NCBI GenBank assembly: GCA_025642075.2
Contig: JAODUO010000619.1
Coordinates: 503,501 to 567,500, forward strand
DNA: 64,000 bases
DNA from: Ridgeia piscesae
Taxonomy: Eukaryota > Annelida > Polychaeta > Sabellida > Siboglinidae
Direction: 5' to 3'
Positions 51,101 through 60,399 of this stretch are shown one piece after another. The position numbers were made by a program, and so were the translations under genes. Position 1 is the first letter of the stretch, and the number at the start of each line of letters is the position of its first letter. The notes beneath the pieces are model-generated. The model searched no databases, was not told where the DNA came from, and worked only from the letters and a program-made list of their open reading frames with translations.

Positions 51101-54100
51101 TTTGAGACATTTCTGTATAATTTTTTTCTGTGCCATCACCTATGAAATGCACTATGTTATAGCAAGAGTCATCAGCTCATGGTATTATTCATGTAGTTGG
51201 TTCAGCTGTTAGAACCCATGTTAAGTTTGTTTTGTTTCTTGATTATTCTTGGCCAGACACCCGTTCCCAGGGTTTTGTTTTCCAGATTTTGTGGCATTCC
51301 TGTGGTTCGCTCTGGTTTCAATCCCCACATCCTGCCGAGACCGGCCTTATATACTGTGATCACAGGCAGCTGGTAGACACACATATAACCTGCCAGAGAG
51401 CCATTATGTAACGTGGATAAGGATTGATAAAGACACATAAATAAGGTCTACATGCCATCCATGGTTTCTTCTTCCACCAGTGTATTGAGTTTCACAGCCT
51501 TGAGACCACCATGGTTCTCGACCATTTGCTGCACTAAATCTCCATTCTTCGCATACACAAGCCGGCTGCAACAAAGCAATGCATGTAAACTAGGCACTGA
51601 TTCGTCGAACACGAATCCTACTTCCAACATTTCTTGCGCCATTTTCATAGTATCGTAACTCATCTTGACTGTGTTGCATATTTTGACAACATTTCTGGCA
51701 TTCTTCATTGGTGTCTAGTCTTCATTGGCGTCTGTCAGACAGTGATATGGTATCATTGGCCGAAGTACCTAGCCGAACTTACTGAGCTGAGCAATTGACC
51801 TTCCCTAGGCTATTTATATGTCCCCCTGCTCAGTGCCCTCTTGATTGTTTACTAAGAAAACTTTGGTTGCACGTCTGTTGTTACAGTATAAACAACAACA
51901 CATGACAGATGATATATTTTTACACAGATGTTGGGTCAGTGTTCAGTTAATAACCTCCAGTGATCTTAGGTGTACTGTAGTCCACATCTTAGGTCTTTGT
52001 CCTCACCATTGTGTCTGAGCTGAGGCCATTCACCTTGATACACATACACACATGCTACATACTTACACACACATACAGTTGTACACACACCACATGTATA
52101 CCACATACATATATCATACATACACGCACGCACGCACGCATCGCACGCACGCACGCACGCAAACACACACACACAAGACACACACACACACACACATCAC
52201 ACATCACACACATCACATACACCACACACACATATACAGTATTATACACACACCAGCATATAAGCTCATCTCAACTTGACCATGCTGGAAACATTTTGAA
52301 CAATATTTATTGTAAAAGTATAATTTCCGATATTCAGCACAGTAGTTGTTGGGCAGTGCTCCTGCTGTTGACACGTAGCAGAAGTGGGCATGTGAACAAT
52401 TGCCCTCGCAAGTTCTGTGTCAGATGCAGTCATGATGGATCGCTACAATCTGTCAAACGTTTTACTCTGCATTCAGCTGACAGAAAAACACAGAGTAATT
52501 TGTCCCATATAATCAGCACAAAAACGAGGACCTGTTCACTTTACCTTGATCTTCCCAAATTCTTTCCTTCGGTGATCCATTCCCATGTCAGCCCCAATAT
52601 TACTTGAACCTTCCAAGATAAAAAAAAGCGTTCTTTCAATGCCTGGTGTTGATACTGCCAGTGCTTTCAATAACGTTGAAATGGATCCAATAACGTTTTC
52701 GTAGTCCTTATGTGAATGATAAATTAACTGAAACAATGTTTGGTGTCCAATGCACGGTCTGTATTGTTTTATAACTTTTTTTATTTAAAGTAACTATACT
52801 TGGCAGGAAGTCAACATTCTGTCACTTTCCCAACAGCAGTGTTATTGACGCTCATTTCCTGTCTGGCTATTTCACCACTGGAGTCAAAGGGTCGTCAGAC
52901 ACAGGTCAAACAGTGCAGCCTCCTGTGTGGGTTGTTGATATATTTGTGTCGATGTGTGTGTGTGTGTGTTCCTTTATCCTGGTGTTGGTGCTGCCCGTCT
53001 TGAGGCCTGCCCACTGTAAATGCCACGGAATGTCAGATATGTCCTGAAAACTTGCCAGATTCTCATATCTGCTGCCAGTCGTTGGGCAATGCCCGGTCTG
53101 TTGTGATGGCTTGTTGAGTAGCAAGCACACTGAAGTGGGACACCAAAACAAGATTACCCAAGTTGCGAAAGTTACTGGGCTGGCTTAGAGAATGCTTCAG
53201 ACAGCACCAAAAAACAGTTCCCATACTTGTTTTGGGAGAAGCTGCGTGGAATTCCAGGAATTGCACCAGTAAATTGAAACATGTAGTTCTCTATCGGTTC
53301 AGATGAAGAAACCAGACATAGCAGATGCTATATTACAAATTGAGATCAACAAAATATTTTTTGGGAAGAGAAAGTTGCTTGTCTACCAAGTCATGTTCTT
53401 TTTGTGTTTGGGTGTGTACAGTGTACACCTCTTGAGTTCATCACAAAACATGCTGCATGGTAACATAACTACTGCGGAATTAAGGTCACCCTAGGATAAT
53501 TCCACATTTGTTCCATACACGGGAAAGTATAGGAAATGATTCCTGTGAATAGAGTCACCTCGCAAATCAGGTCACTTGTCCAGTCCGACGGGTGAACTTG
53601 ATTGTCATGATGAGCTTCCACTGTGACTGTACTACAAACTCTACTTTTCCACACCCATGAAGGACATTTGTTTTCTCAGCATAGAAGTAGTATTCTCAGT
53701 GTCTGTTCGTCTGTTTCCAGGTCGTTCTCCAGTTTCGCCAGCTCCGCCGGCTACTGCATGCCGCCATCACAGCCGCATGATGTGGTCGGAGTGGTGGCGC
53801 CACACCCCGCCTCCGAGGAACGCTTCATCCTTGATCTTGATCAGTACACCAAGTCTCACTTCGCTCCCTTCCTCCCGCCGTCACAAGCCCACCAACGCCC
53901 ACCACGTCCGTCGTCATACCCATCCCTCCACCAGATGTCGCTAGCAAAGGAGGAGGAAATGGACACGAGTAACGTTCCGCTGAATCTGACAACGTCCGCC
54001 GTGCCACCTCAGTCACGACCGTCTGTCATCATCACGCGTGCGTCATCGTTCAACAGCACGGGCACGCCCCCGATGTACCACAAGTCAGCCAAGAGATCAT

Positions 54101-54376
54101 CATCACTGCGCAATCAGAGGGAGACACTGAGGAACGGCTGGAGGGAGGAAGTCACGCCCAGTAAGTAGACCCAAACCAAACGGCACAGCACTGTTATATT
54201 TCACATGCAATCCCTATGTTAAAAAGCATGGTTTCCCAATAATCGTGAAGATTTGAAAGTTTCTTGTGAGTTGTCACTACAAAATCTTCCTTGGTTACTA
54301 TGTTTCTTAATATATTTCAATATATGTTAAGTTTACCTTTCAAGAAACTTGCTTTATATTTTTTGATACTCTTCGT

Positions 54377-54430
<54 letters not shown>

Positions 54431-55654
54431 GTAGCTGTTGAAATCTACATGTCAGCCAATCAGTCAACCCTAATTGTATCAGTTCTTCTTTATTCAAATT
54501 CATGCCAGATTTTGCATGTTTTCAAAGTTCTCTCTACTGGAACGTGTTTACTGTCTGACTATAACAATTACAATGAAGCTGTATTGTGTTGCAGGTGAAG
54601 GCTGTGACCCAATCGAAGAACACTTCCGGAGATCTCTTGGCAAGAACTACCCTGGCTACATGGCACCCTCTCCACTGTCAACCCCTCACACACCCGCCGC
54701 ACCCTCCCAGCCCACGGTGGTGGCCCCACCCACAGGCGTAGCTCCTCCCACAATGGTAGCTCCGCCTATGTCACTGACTCCACCCGCTGCCGCAGCTCCG
54801 CCTCCGATCTCGAGAACAACAACAGCGCCTGCTGTGTGCGTTGTTAGCATGACCGATTCCGCAGCCGTATCTGTTGCAGGTCAGTACCACCAGGTGGAGT
54901 TAGTAGATCACAGATTTAAGTGACCATTTTGTGTTCATAAATATCAGCTGTGTCATTTGGTACATTTGCAGACAGTTGTTTAGAGTTTCAAAAAACCTGT
55001 GGACGTTTTTAAAATGTAAGATTTTCTGTGTGCACGTGTTACTGTAACGCAGTGTAATTCCATACAAATGGTACACTTTCTAAAAAAGATATTGTACACC
55101 TGCACGCAATAGTATATATGCTTGCTGCAAAATGTGGAGTTAAAGATGGTTTTGATAAAGCGACTAAAAATGGCCTTGATATAGTAAGTCACTTACCTAG
55201 TAGCTTTACAAAAGCTTATATTTTAGGCAAGAAACTAGAATTAAAATATAAAAATAAAACAAGTTTCCATATTGTAGATGACTCTTGTCATCTACAATAC
55301 TACTTGTAGAATACAGAAGTTCTATAAAGTGCAGAAATCTCCCATAACTTGCAGGAATTGTTGTACAGTGATTACTGAAGCTCATATCCTTTATGTTTGT
55401 CTGCAGGCTCTGTCGATGACCACTTTGCAAAGTCGCTGGGCGCGACATGGAACAAACTGAAGGAACAAGATGAGATGGACATGGACATTCGGTCAGGCTC
55501 TGTTGACGACCACTTCGCGAAGGCACTTGGCGACACGTGGTTCAAGTTAAAGGCGAGCCAGAACAACAGTGGCGCCCTCTCCATGCACGGCCCTGGAGTC
55601 GTGGCACCATCGTCACCATCACTGCCAATTCATAGTTCAGCCATGCGCACATAG
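30022..55654 (+). CDS. VGLL4: Vestigial-like protein 4 (gene level, complete coding sequence)
   Basis: This nuclear transcription cofactor competes with YAP/Yorkie for TEAD/Scalloped and restrains Hippo-pathway growth output. Five coding exons (30062-30125, 49275-49440, 53721-54160, 54595-54879, 55407-55654) join in frame with GT-AG borders to 1203 nt, 400 residues. The N-terminus METPLDVLSRAASL matches a known vertebrate VGLL4 isoform. The exon 2 start GEAAL, the RPSVI-TRAS block and PLNLTT also match the family. TDU motifs: EEHFRRSLGKN (residues 231-241), then two GSVDDHFAK(S/A)LG…W(N/F)KLK units starting at residues 319 and 349. Vertebrate VGLL4 (about 290-300 aa) has two TDUs, so the third and the longer Pro/Ser linker are notable. 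A basic KMKRLRE segment in exon 2 may act in nuclear import. Confidence 0.95.
34610..35305. repeat. Possible inverted-repeat element with POU octamer motifs
   Basis: The left edge (CATTGAAAAGTGTTTAAATG…) and the reverse complement of the right edge (CATTGCTTTTAAATGCAAAT…) are alike. ATGCAAAT octamers lie at 34638 and 34690 and ATTTGCAT at 35276. The arms are imperfect and I found no clear target duplication. Confidence 0.35.
37767..38007. mobile_element. MITE-like element with CAGGGGT…ACCCCTG termini
   Basis: The 241-bp segment starts CAGGGGTTGAAATAGT and ends ATTATTTCTACCCCTG, a 16-bp inverted repeat with two mismatches. Its interior repeats (G)GACTACCA in several places. The flanks share TTAT, offset by one base, so the target duplication is uncertain. 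Confidence 0.5.
41600..41750 (+). repeat. Dispersed repeat, copy 1
   Basis: Resembles the reverse complement of 42835-42990. Shared landmarks are AACC(C)AGCAAG(C/T)TACAA, TTTTTGTGAATG, GG(G)TTGTTGTATGA versus GGTGGTTATATGA, and CATGTGG(C/T)TTTCCCCAG(A/G)A. Probably an old SINE-like copy. Confidence 0.5.
42548..42635. repeat. (CA)/(TGCA) low-complexity tract
   Basis: Degenerate CACACGCATGCA repeats in VGLL4 intron 1. Confidence 0.85.
42835..42990 (-). repeat. Dispersed repeat, copy 2 (inverted)
   Basis: The partner of 41600-41750 in opposite orientation, about 1.2 kb away. A peptide-level trace (GWLYEWAIHVVFPRR versus GLLYECVSHVAFPRR) survives, so the source may have been coding. Confidence 0.5.
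43988..44003 (-). promoter_or_regulatory. CTCF-like motif upstream of the alternative VGLL4 exon
   Basis: The minus strand reads TCAGCAGAGGGCGCTA, a close match to the CTCF core (CCASYAGRKGGCRS). It lies about 225 bp before the candidate alternative start at 44226. A motif match only. Confidence 0.4.
44226..44274 (+). CDS. VGLL4: Candidate alternative VGLL4 first coding exon (MTDLYPFMAWTPWHLK)
   Basis: The ATG at 44226 (A at -3) opens 16 codons plus 1 nt and ends at GTAATG. The outgoing phase equals that of exon 1, so it would splice to exon 2 as …HLK-GEAAL. Vertebrate VGLL4 also uses alternative first exons that join the same GEAAL boundary with different short N-termini. There is no transcript evidence, and the peptide itself is not one I know. 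Confidence 0.45.
44275..49274 (+). other. VGLL4: VGLL4 intron 1, second part
   Basis: No recognisable gene. The open frames at 45679-45879 (minus, GHGHGGQGMSG) and 47246-48020 (plus) lack domains and splice support. A 25-bp tandem repeat lies at about 47608-47716. Confidence 0.55.
47608..47716. repeat. 25-bp tandem repeat, about 4 copies
   Basis: ACTATGGAGGAATCTCTCGG plus TATGC repeats, with the first copies slightly diverged. Confidence 0.9.
49275..49440 (+). CDS. VGLL4: VGLL4 coding exon 2 (GEAALKRN … KMKRLRE)
   Basis: 166 nt; acceptor gttccag, donor GTGAGT; phase 1 in, 2 out. It encodes GEAALKRNMEHHG, a basic PLKMKRLREQ segment and a Cys/His-containing tail (CNRKCAG). Confidence 0.92.
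51448..51708 (-). CDS. Possible small intronless antisense gene (86 aa, unrecognised)
   Basis: An 86-codon frame inside VGLL4 intron 2 on the opposite strand. The protein is hydrophilic and soluble-looking (MKNARNVVKICNTVKMSYD … VENHGGLKAV … EETMDGM), with no signal peptide or membrane segment. A TATA-box match (ATATAAATAG) lies about 110 bp upstream on the same strand (near 51816-51826). I do not recognise the family. It could be a chance frame or a processed copy of an exon from elsewhere; its unbiased composition is the main argument for it. Confidence 0.35.
   Translation of the reverse strand: MKNARNVVKICNTVKMSYDTMKMAQEMLEVGFVFDESVPSLHALLCCSRLVYAKNGDLVQQMVENHGGLKAVKLNTLVEEETMDGM
52040..52255. 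repeat. (CA)n/(CGCA)n compound microsatellite
   Basis: Interrupted CA and ACGC repeats; peptide frames through it are artefacts. Confidence 0.9.
53721..54160 (+). CDS. VGLL4: VGLL4 coding exon 3 (Ser/Pro-rich linker, RPSVI block)
   Basis: 440 nt; acceptor gtttccag, donor GTAAGT. It encodes a Ser/Pro-rich linker, VPLNLTT and RPSVIITRASS, matching the PLALTK and RPSVITCAS positions of vertebrate VGLL4, then a basic SAKRSSSLRNQRE segment. Confidence 0.92.
54380..54427. repeat. (AT)n microsatellite in VGLL4 intron 3
   Basis: About 24 AT units between coding exons 3 and 4. Confidence 0.95.
54595..54879 (+). CDS. VGLL4: VGLL4 coding exon 4 (TDU1)
   Basis: 285 nt; acceptor gtgttgcag, donor GTCAGT. 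It begins EGCDPIEEHFRRSLGKNY, the first Tondu motif. A tract rich in Pro, Ala and Val follows, with APPT and APPM type repeats (about residues 245-305). Confidence 0.95.
54880..55406 (+). other. VGLL4: VGLL4 intron 4, nothing further seen
   Basis: 527 bp of AT-rich intron ending in the acceptor tttgtctgcag. A short frame at 55118-55309 has no domain. Confidence 0.7.
55407..55654 (+). CDS. VGLL4: VGLL4 coding exon 5 (TDU2 and TDU3, stop)
   Basis: 248 nt including TAG. Two tandem Tondu motifs 30 residues apart, SVDDHFAKSLGATWNKLK and SVDDHFAKALGDTWFKLK, are followed by a 30-residue tail. The duplication sits entirely inside one exon. Confidence 0.95.
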
Positions 55655-57266
55655 ACTGATGAAACTGTTGCTGTAGTTGTCATGGTTACACAAATGTTGT
55701 CATGGTTATCCATGCATTGTTGTCATGGTTACACGCGCGCTATTGTTGTCGTGGCTACACACAAGTTGCACTGATGGCATTACGTTGTGAATGACAGAAA
55801 AACTGACAGCTGTGTTCGGACGAGTGCCCCACACAAAATGTGTTTTGATCTGTACAATGTGTACAATGTATATAGTACGACGAGTTCCCTTGGACATTGT
55901 CCAAGGGAAGAGTAAGTCACCCACGTGGCTTGTGTAAATTGAGGATAGCTGTAAAGGGCATTTTTTGTACAGAAAATATGTGATCTATACCGAGTGTATG
56001 TATGTATATACAGAGCGTCAAATACGTGTTGTTTTGACGATATCGTTACCGAGTGTTGTGTTTCCAGAAAGAGGGATTTATATTACAAATGCTTCTGGCA
56101 TGCGAAATACACCAAGGGTGCAGCAATAATTATGATGTATTAAATCAGTTACTTTGTAATTAGACATGTATCGTGTAACTTCGGTGAATACTCCAAGGAC
56201 TGCAATGTACAAATTACTGTTTTGTGAACAGTATTCAGTGAAGAATCCATGGTCTACTTTTTGCATTCACCTAAGTCTTGACCTGTTTTTGGAACTTTTT
56301 AAAAGGAAGAATCCATAACGTATTTTGTTAAGAATTAAGTTTAAGAACTTAAAAGTCATGAGCAGTGCATATAAGCACAGGCTACTTATTAATAATTTTA
56401 GAAAATTGTCATATCCTGAACAGTGTTGTTTTATGAGAAGATAAAACTTGGGCTGTAGTTCCCGCTAGTAGTATGTTGGCTATTGGGATATGATCCCTGT
56501 ATGTGATACATACGCCTATACCTGCCTACACTGAGCACGTCTCTGTGTATGTATGTAAAATATTGATGTATATATTAGTAAGGTATTGTCTACACATCAA
56601 CATACATGCATGTAATGTATGTGTATACCGGGTATATACATAACGTACAAGTGTATTTATACTAAGTGTGTATGTATTTACATTGTTGATGTCATTAAAA
56701 TATTTATGAAGCGTCAGTTATGATATTAATATGAAGTCATTTGCATTGTCATTTCTTGCGGATATGCTGTAGATATAATGTCCTACATGTCTTAGTATCT
56801 AACCTATGCTGCATGCAAAATTCAGATGGTTCTTCTCATTTCAAATTTCCCAAGCTGCAAGTAATGTAGAAGTCTATTATTTCCTTGATATTTTTGAAGT
56901 AGTCCCCAATATGGTTGACTATGACTTTTTTCCTATTGTATCCTACATAGAACGTGGCATTCCTTATGCTAACTGTTTCTGTTCTTCTATCTGAAACGTT
57001 GAATGTAGCAAACACAAAATGCTGAGGTTGTAAAAAGAAAATGGCCACTTAATACAAATGCTGACATATTTCACAGAAATAACTTAGAAGCTGCGTCTCA
57101 CACTCCAACCACAAGTGGGTGAAGTACACCTGATCCAGTGAATGTCCTGTTAGATTCCTGGCTTGAGAGGATGATTCAGGCTAAAGGAAGAGACAATATT
57201 GCTTTACGATATCGCCAACTAAGTCATTGATCGGAGCTGACACAATGGAATTTTAATAAAGATGAG
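55655..57266 (+). other. VGLL4: VGLL4 3' UTR (inferred extent)
   Basis: Candidate poly(A) signals are ATTAAA at about 56694 and AATAAA at 57255-57260. The first 110 bp hold four GTTGTCATGGTTAC-like repeats. Pumilio-type TGTATATA sites occur at 55867, 56003 and 56567, with a weaker TGTAGATA at 56768. The extent is an inference. Confidence 0.5.
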
Positions 57267-57510
57267 CAAAATGGAAACCAAGTATACAACTAAATAACTA
57301 CCCATGTTTATGACAACAATATTACCATGTTAATATGTGATAAACAATAATGTGTTAGCTGACTAACGTAAAAAGCATGTTGTTTATGCGTTAATTAAAG
57401 CACTACATTTCACCCCCTGGTGAATTGGATTAATCCTACTGCGGTTTACCTTTCTCAGAAAACATCGCAGAATCCATATGGGATGTTTTTTACAATTGTG
57501 GAAGTCCAAT

Positions 57511-57729
57511 TTAGTTCAATGCATTCTCCACCAGAATCATGGGTACTTGGTGGAGTAATTCTTGTGGCCCAACATCATCATGAATTAACATTCCATTAGT
57601 TACATAGCTGCAGCACAGCATGGGTGGGTAGACTGCTGGCTCTTTGACATCTAAACCAGCTGTTGTTGAGATGCAGGTAATTCTATTGTCGGACCTAAGA
57701 CTGAGAAATGATGATGGTGGCTTTATAGT
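57511..57729 (-). CDS. Candidate terminal coding exon of an unrecognised minus-strand gene
   Basis: After a good acceptor (gtattttgcag, edge 57729) a phase-0 frame of 72 residues runs to a stop at 57511. It includes SDNRITCISTTAGLDVKEP, VYPPMLCCSYVTNG and ELLHQVPMILVENALN. The composition looks like real protein, but I recognise no family and found no convincing upstream exon. The minus-strand frame at 58103-58459 is a possible partner. It would converge with the 3' end of VGLL4. Confidence 0.35.
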   Translation of the reverse strand, partial: TIKPPSSFLSLRSDNRITCISTTAGLDVKEPAVYPPMLCCSYVTNGMLIHDDVGPQELLHQVPMILVENALN

Positions 57730-57769
57730 CTGCAAAATACAACTGGATGTAAAGGAAACATACAATACT

Positions 57770-59290
57770 TATTGTAATCATAACCGTCAACTTAATGAAT
57801 GTTAATTATGTAGTTAATTTATTTTTTGAATCGGTTTTAATTAAACCTGTACATTGAATCAAATTTAAGTTGAACAAAAAAATGCACATTTGTCAAATAC
57901 AATCATAGAAAGGACCATAGTTTTATTAATGCAATTCATCTATTACTGAGGTGTAAGGGAGTGATGTTCTAGATAACGTGACACACTGGCCCTACGACTG
58001 CTCAAAGTGCTTTGTCCCTGGCAACCCTGTTCAGTCAGCTCAGACACTATCTCAATGTCTCTGTGACCTCAACCAGCCATGAAGACTAATCCTAAACAAA
58101 TTTCAACCACTGTCTATAACCAGGTTCTCATTCATGCGGTGGAGTGAACTGGAAAAATGTAACGTAAACAGACTTGCTGATGATTGAAAACTGAAATCTC
58201 CTGTTTGGTAAAAAAAATCATTGTCACAGCAGGCTTCAGAGGATGATTCTTGGTTGCGTCCCTTCAAAGTAACAAGAATGTAACACACGGAATGAAAGAT
58301 TGTCAAATGCGCCATCGAGGTTATGTGTTGATGCAAATCAATGTAAGACTGTTGTTTATTCCATATTGAATATAGAATAGACCACTTAATGTTGGGCCAT
58401 GTAGTCAAGAATATAACTGCAAAGACACCAGCATATTTAAGAACAAAATGGTTCAACATAGATACCTCACAATTAAGAGCCAGCCATTTAGCAATGTTGT
58501 TCCCATACTAGGCATATAGTGAATGGTTGTGGACCAACTCTTTTCCCTCTCTGGCATAAGCCACTGGGACATCTTAATTGCTAATTGAAACAAAACAATA
58601 TTGATCTAAAACTAGTTTTATTAGAAAAATGGTGAAGACCTTTTTATATAGTACATGCACAGATGGCTGGTGAACACAATCTTAATGTTGCATGTTATTG
58701 AAAAACATTATTTGTATTTTTAAAAGCATTTCTATTTTAATTAGTTTATTACCGTGTATTTTCTTAATTATTTGTTGAGGGCCACACTAGAAATAAGTGT
58801 ACTTCTTTCGTGTGTTATCCTTGCATGGACTTGGTCTTGGTAGTATTATATTATAAATTGCACATGTAAACATAATTCAGATGCAAAAGCAAATAAAGCA
58901 GAAGCATATAATAATTATATTTTATGTTTTGCATCTGATTACGTTATTGTTCATTGTAAATCAGTTTACTGAATAAACTCAATCAATAATTATAAAACTC
59001 GATGCTATTAGTTAGACATACTAGTGCCAGTAGTGGATAAGTCATTTTTTTAAGTGCACCCCCGAATATGATTATTTCCATCACCGTTAGATGGCGTTGA
59101 CGCGGTTGCGTAGGGGACGAATGATCCGAGGGCAGCAATCTTTCATTCCATTGTGTGTGTTTTTAGTTTAATTTATAATTAAACTAGCAAAACATACTTT
59201 ATATTAAAAAAATAAACACTTACAACACTATTTTTAAGAAGCCACAATGTCGCGATCGGACATGGTAACAATTTAGCTACCGTTTTCTCA
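57770..59290. other. Spacer between VGLL4 and the tRNA gene
   Basis: AT-rich. The minus-strand frame at 58103-58459 (YILVTLKGRNQESSSEACC) is of uncertain status; nothing else is supported. Confidence 0.5.
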
Positions 59291-59293
59291 ACT

Positions 59294-59398
59294 AGCAGAG
59301 TGGCGCAGTGGAAGCGTGCTGGGCCCATATCCGATAAAGCTCGTTCAATCGAGCGCAGGGACACCCAGAGGTCCGTGGATCGAAACCACGCTCTGCTA
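59294..59398 (+). tRNA. Initiator tRNA-Met (CAT) with a 33-nt intron
   Basis: The cloverleaf is complete: acceptor AGCAGAG/CTCTGCT with discriminator A, D arm GCGC…GCGT, anticodon stem CTGGG/CCCAG, T arm CGTGG-ATCGAAA-CCACG. The T-loop beginning A-T-C-G instead of TTCG, and the CCCATAA anticodon loop with C33, mark a eukaryotic initiator. The anticodon CAT is at 59326-59328. An intron (59330-59362) sits between positions 37 and 38, where nuclear tRNA introns belong. It contains a GCTCG/CGAGC hairpin and a GGG able to pair with the loop CCC. The mature length is 72 nt, as expected. The CGTGG/CCACG T stem differs from the vertebrate GATGG/CCATC yet stays paired. Confidence 0.88.
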
Positions 59399-59400
59399 AC

Positions 59401-59405
59401 TTTTT
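59401..59405 (+). terminator. RNA polymerase III terminator
   Basis: A TTTTT run begins 3 nt after the tRNA discriminator base; a second T6 run follows at about 59407-59412. Confidence 0.85.
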
Positions 59406-60399
59406 GTTTTTTATTCAAAAGAATATTTAAAAAATTAAATCACACGTTAAATAAACACCGCCCAACATTTTAAAGGATACATTTTTATTTTTCATTACAA
59501 ATAATTATTTACTTTTACTTAATAGGCCGACCTAATATAGCTGTATAGGGATTACATTCACAACAGGCACAAATCGTTTTAAATCAGGCTTTAGTTTAGG
59601 GGCTTTGTAAATATTAAAATACAATACTCAATAATCACACACTTTGGGATGTCGGCTATCTAAAATTAGGAAATATAATTGCAAAAAAAAAGTATTTTCA
59701 GTGAACAAGTTTGCCATGGCAATGGGTATCACGCATTTCATTTTACAGTCATCTGACTCTTTAACACATCAACCCTTAAACACCCGCGGCAACAGCTCAC
59801 TCATATATCCCATTACAAAATTAACAAACAGGCTTATTTTTGTGCGCACGTTTATAATAAATATAAATTTTGTTGACACGCAATCCACAGAGCGTCCAAT
59901 GTGTCCACGGGTGCTGCCACCTAGTGTCATGTCAAAAAACACCAGTGCAACCACCTGTTGCCGTTTTGGAGAACTTCAACATTTCCCCACTCAACTTAGC
60001 ACGTCGTTTGGATGTACGAGACTACAGCTTTTGTCCACTGCGTGATGGTTGCTCCCATAAACTCTCCCCAAACGAATAACACCGTTATTAGAGCTTTGAA
60101 CTCTCAACTAAGTGACCCCGTGTTTGTCAAACCTTGAACAAGATCGTTCACATTACATTGCTTCAGTTTACTCAGAACAAGTATCTGGCTGTAGACAATG
60201 GTGGATAATCTTTGTGCATTAATTGCAGCATGGTTGAATCCTTCCCAGAAAAGTTGAGTGTGTTCGTTGAACAGGGTCTGCCAGAGAGTAATGTTTAAAG
60301 CACTTTGACCTGTCTCGAGGACTGGATACTGCTGCACCATACAACAATTTTACCATGAAGTACATTTTATGATATAACTCTAAATGTAGACAGCACTTA

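Larger units (their letters stand above)
49441..53720 (+). other. VGLL4: VGLL4 intron 2
   Basis: Contains a (CA)n-rich tract at 52040-52255, a CTCF-like CCCACCAGGGGGTAG (minus strand) near 50630-50645, and one antisense open frame at 51448-51708 that is listed separately. Otherwise I see nothing. Confidence 0.55.
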
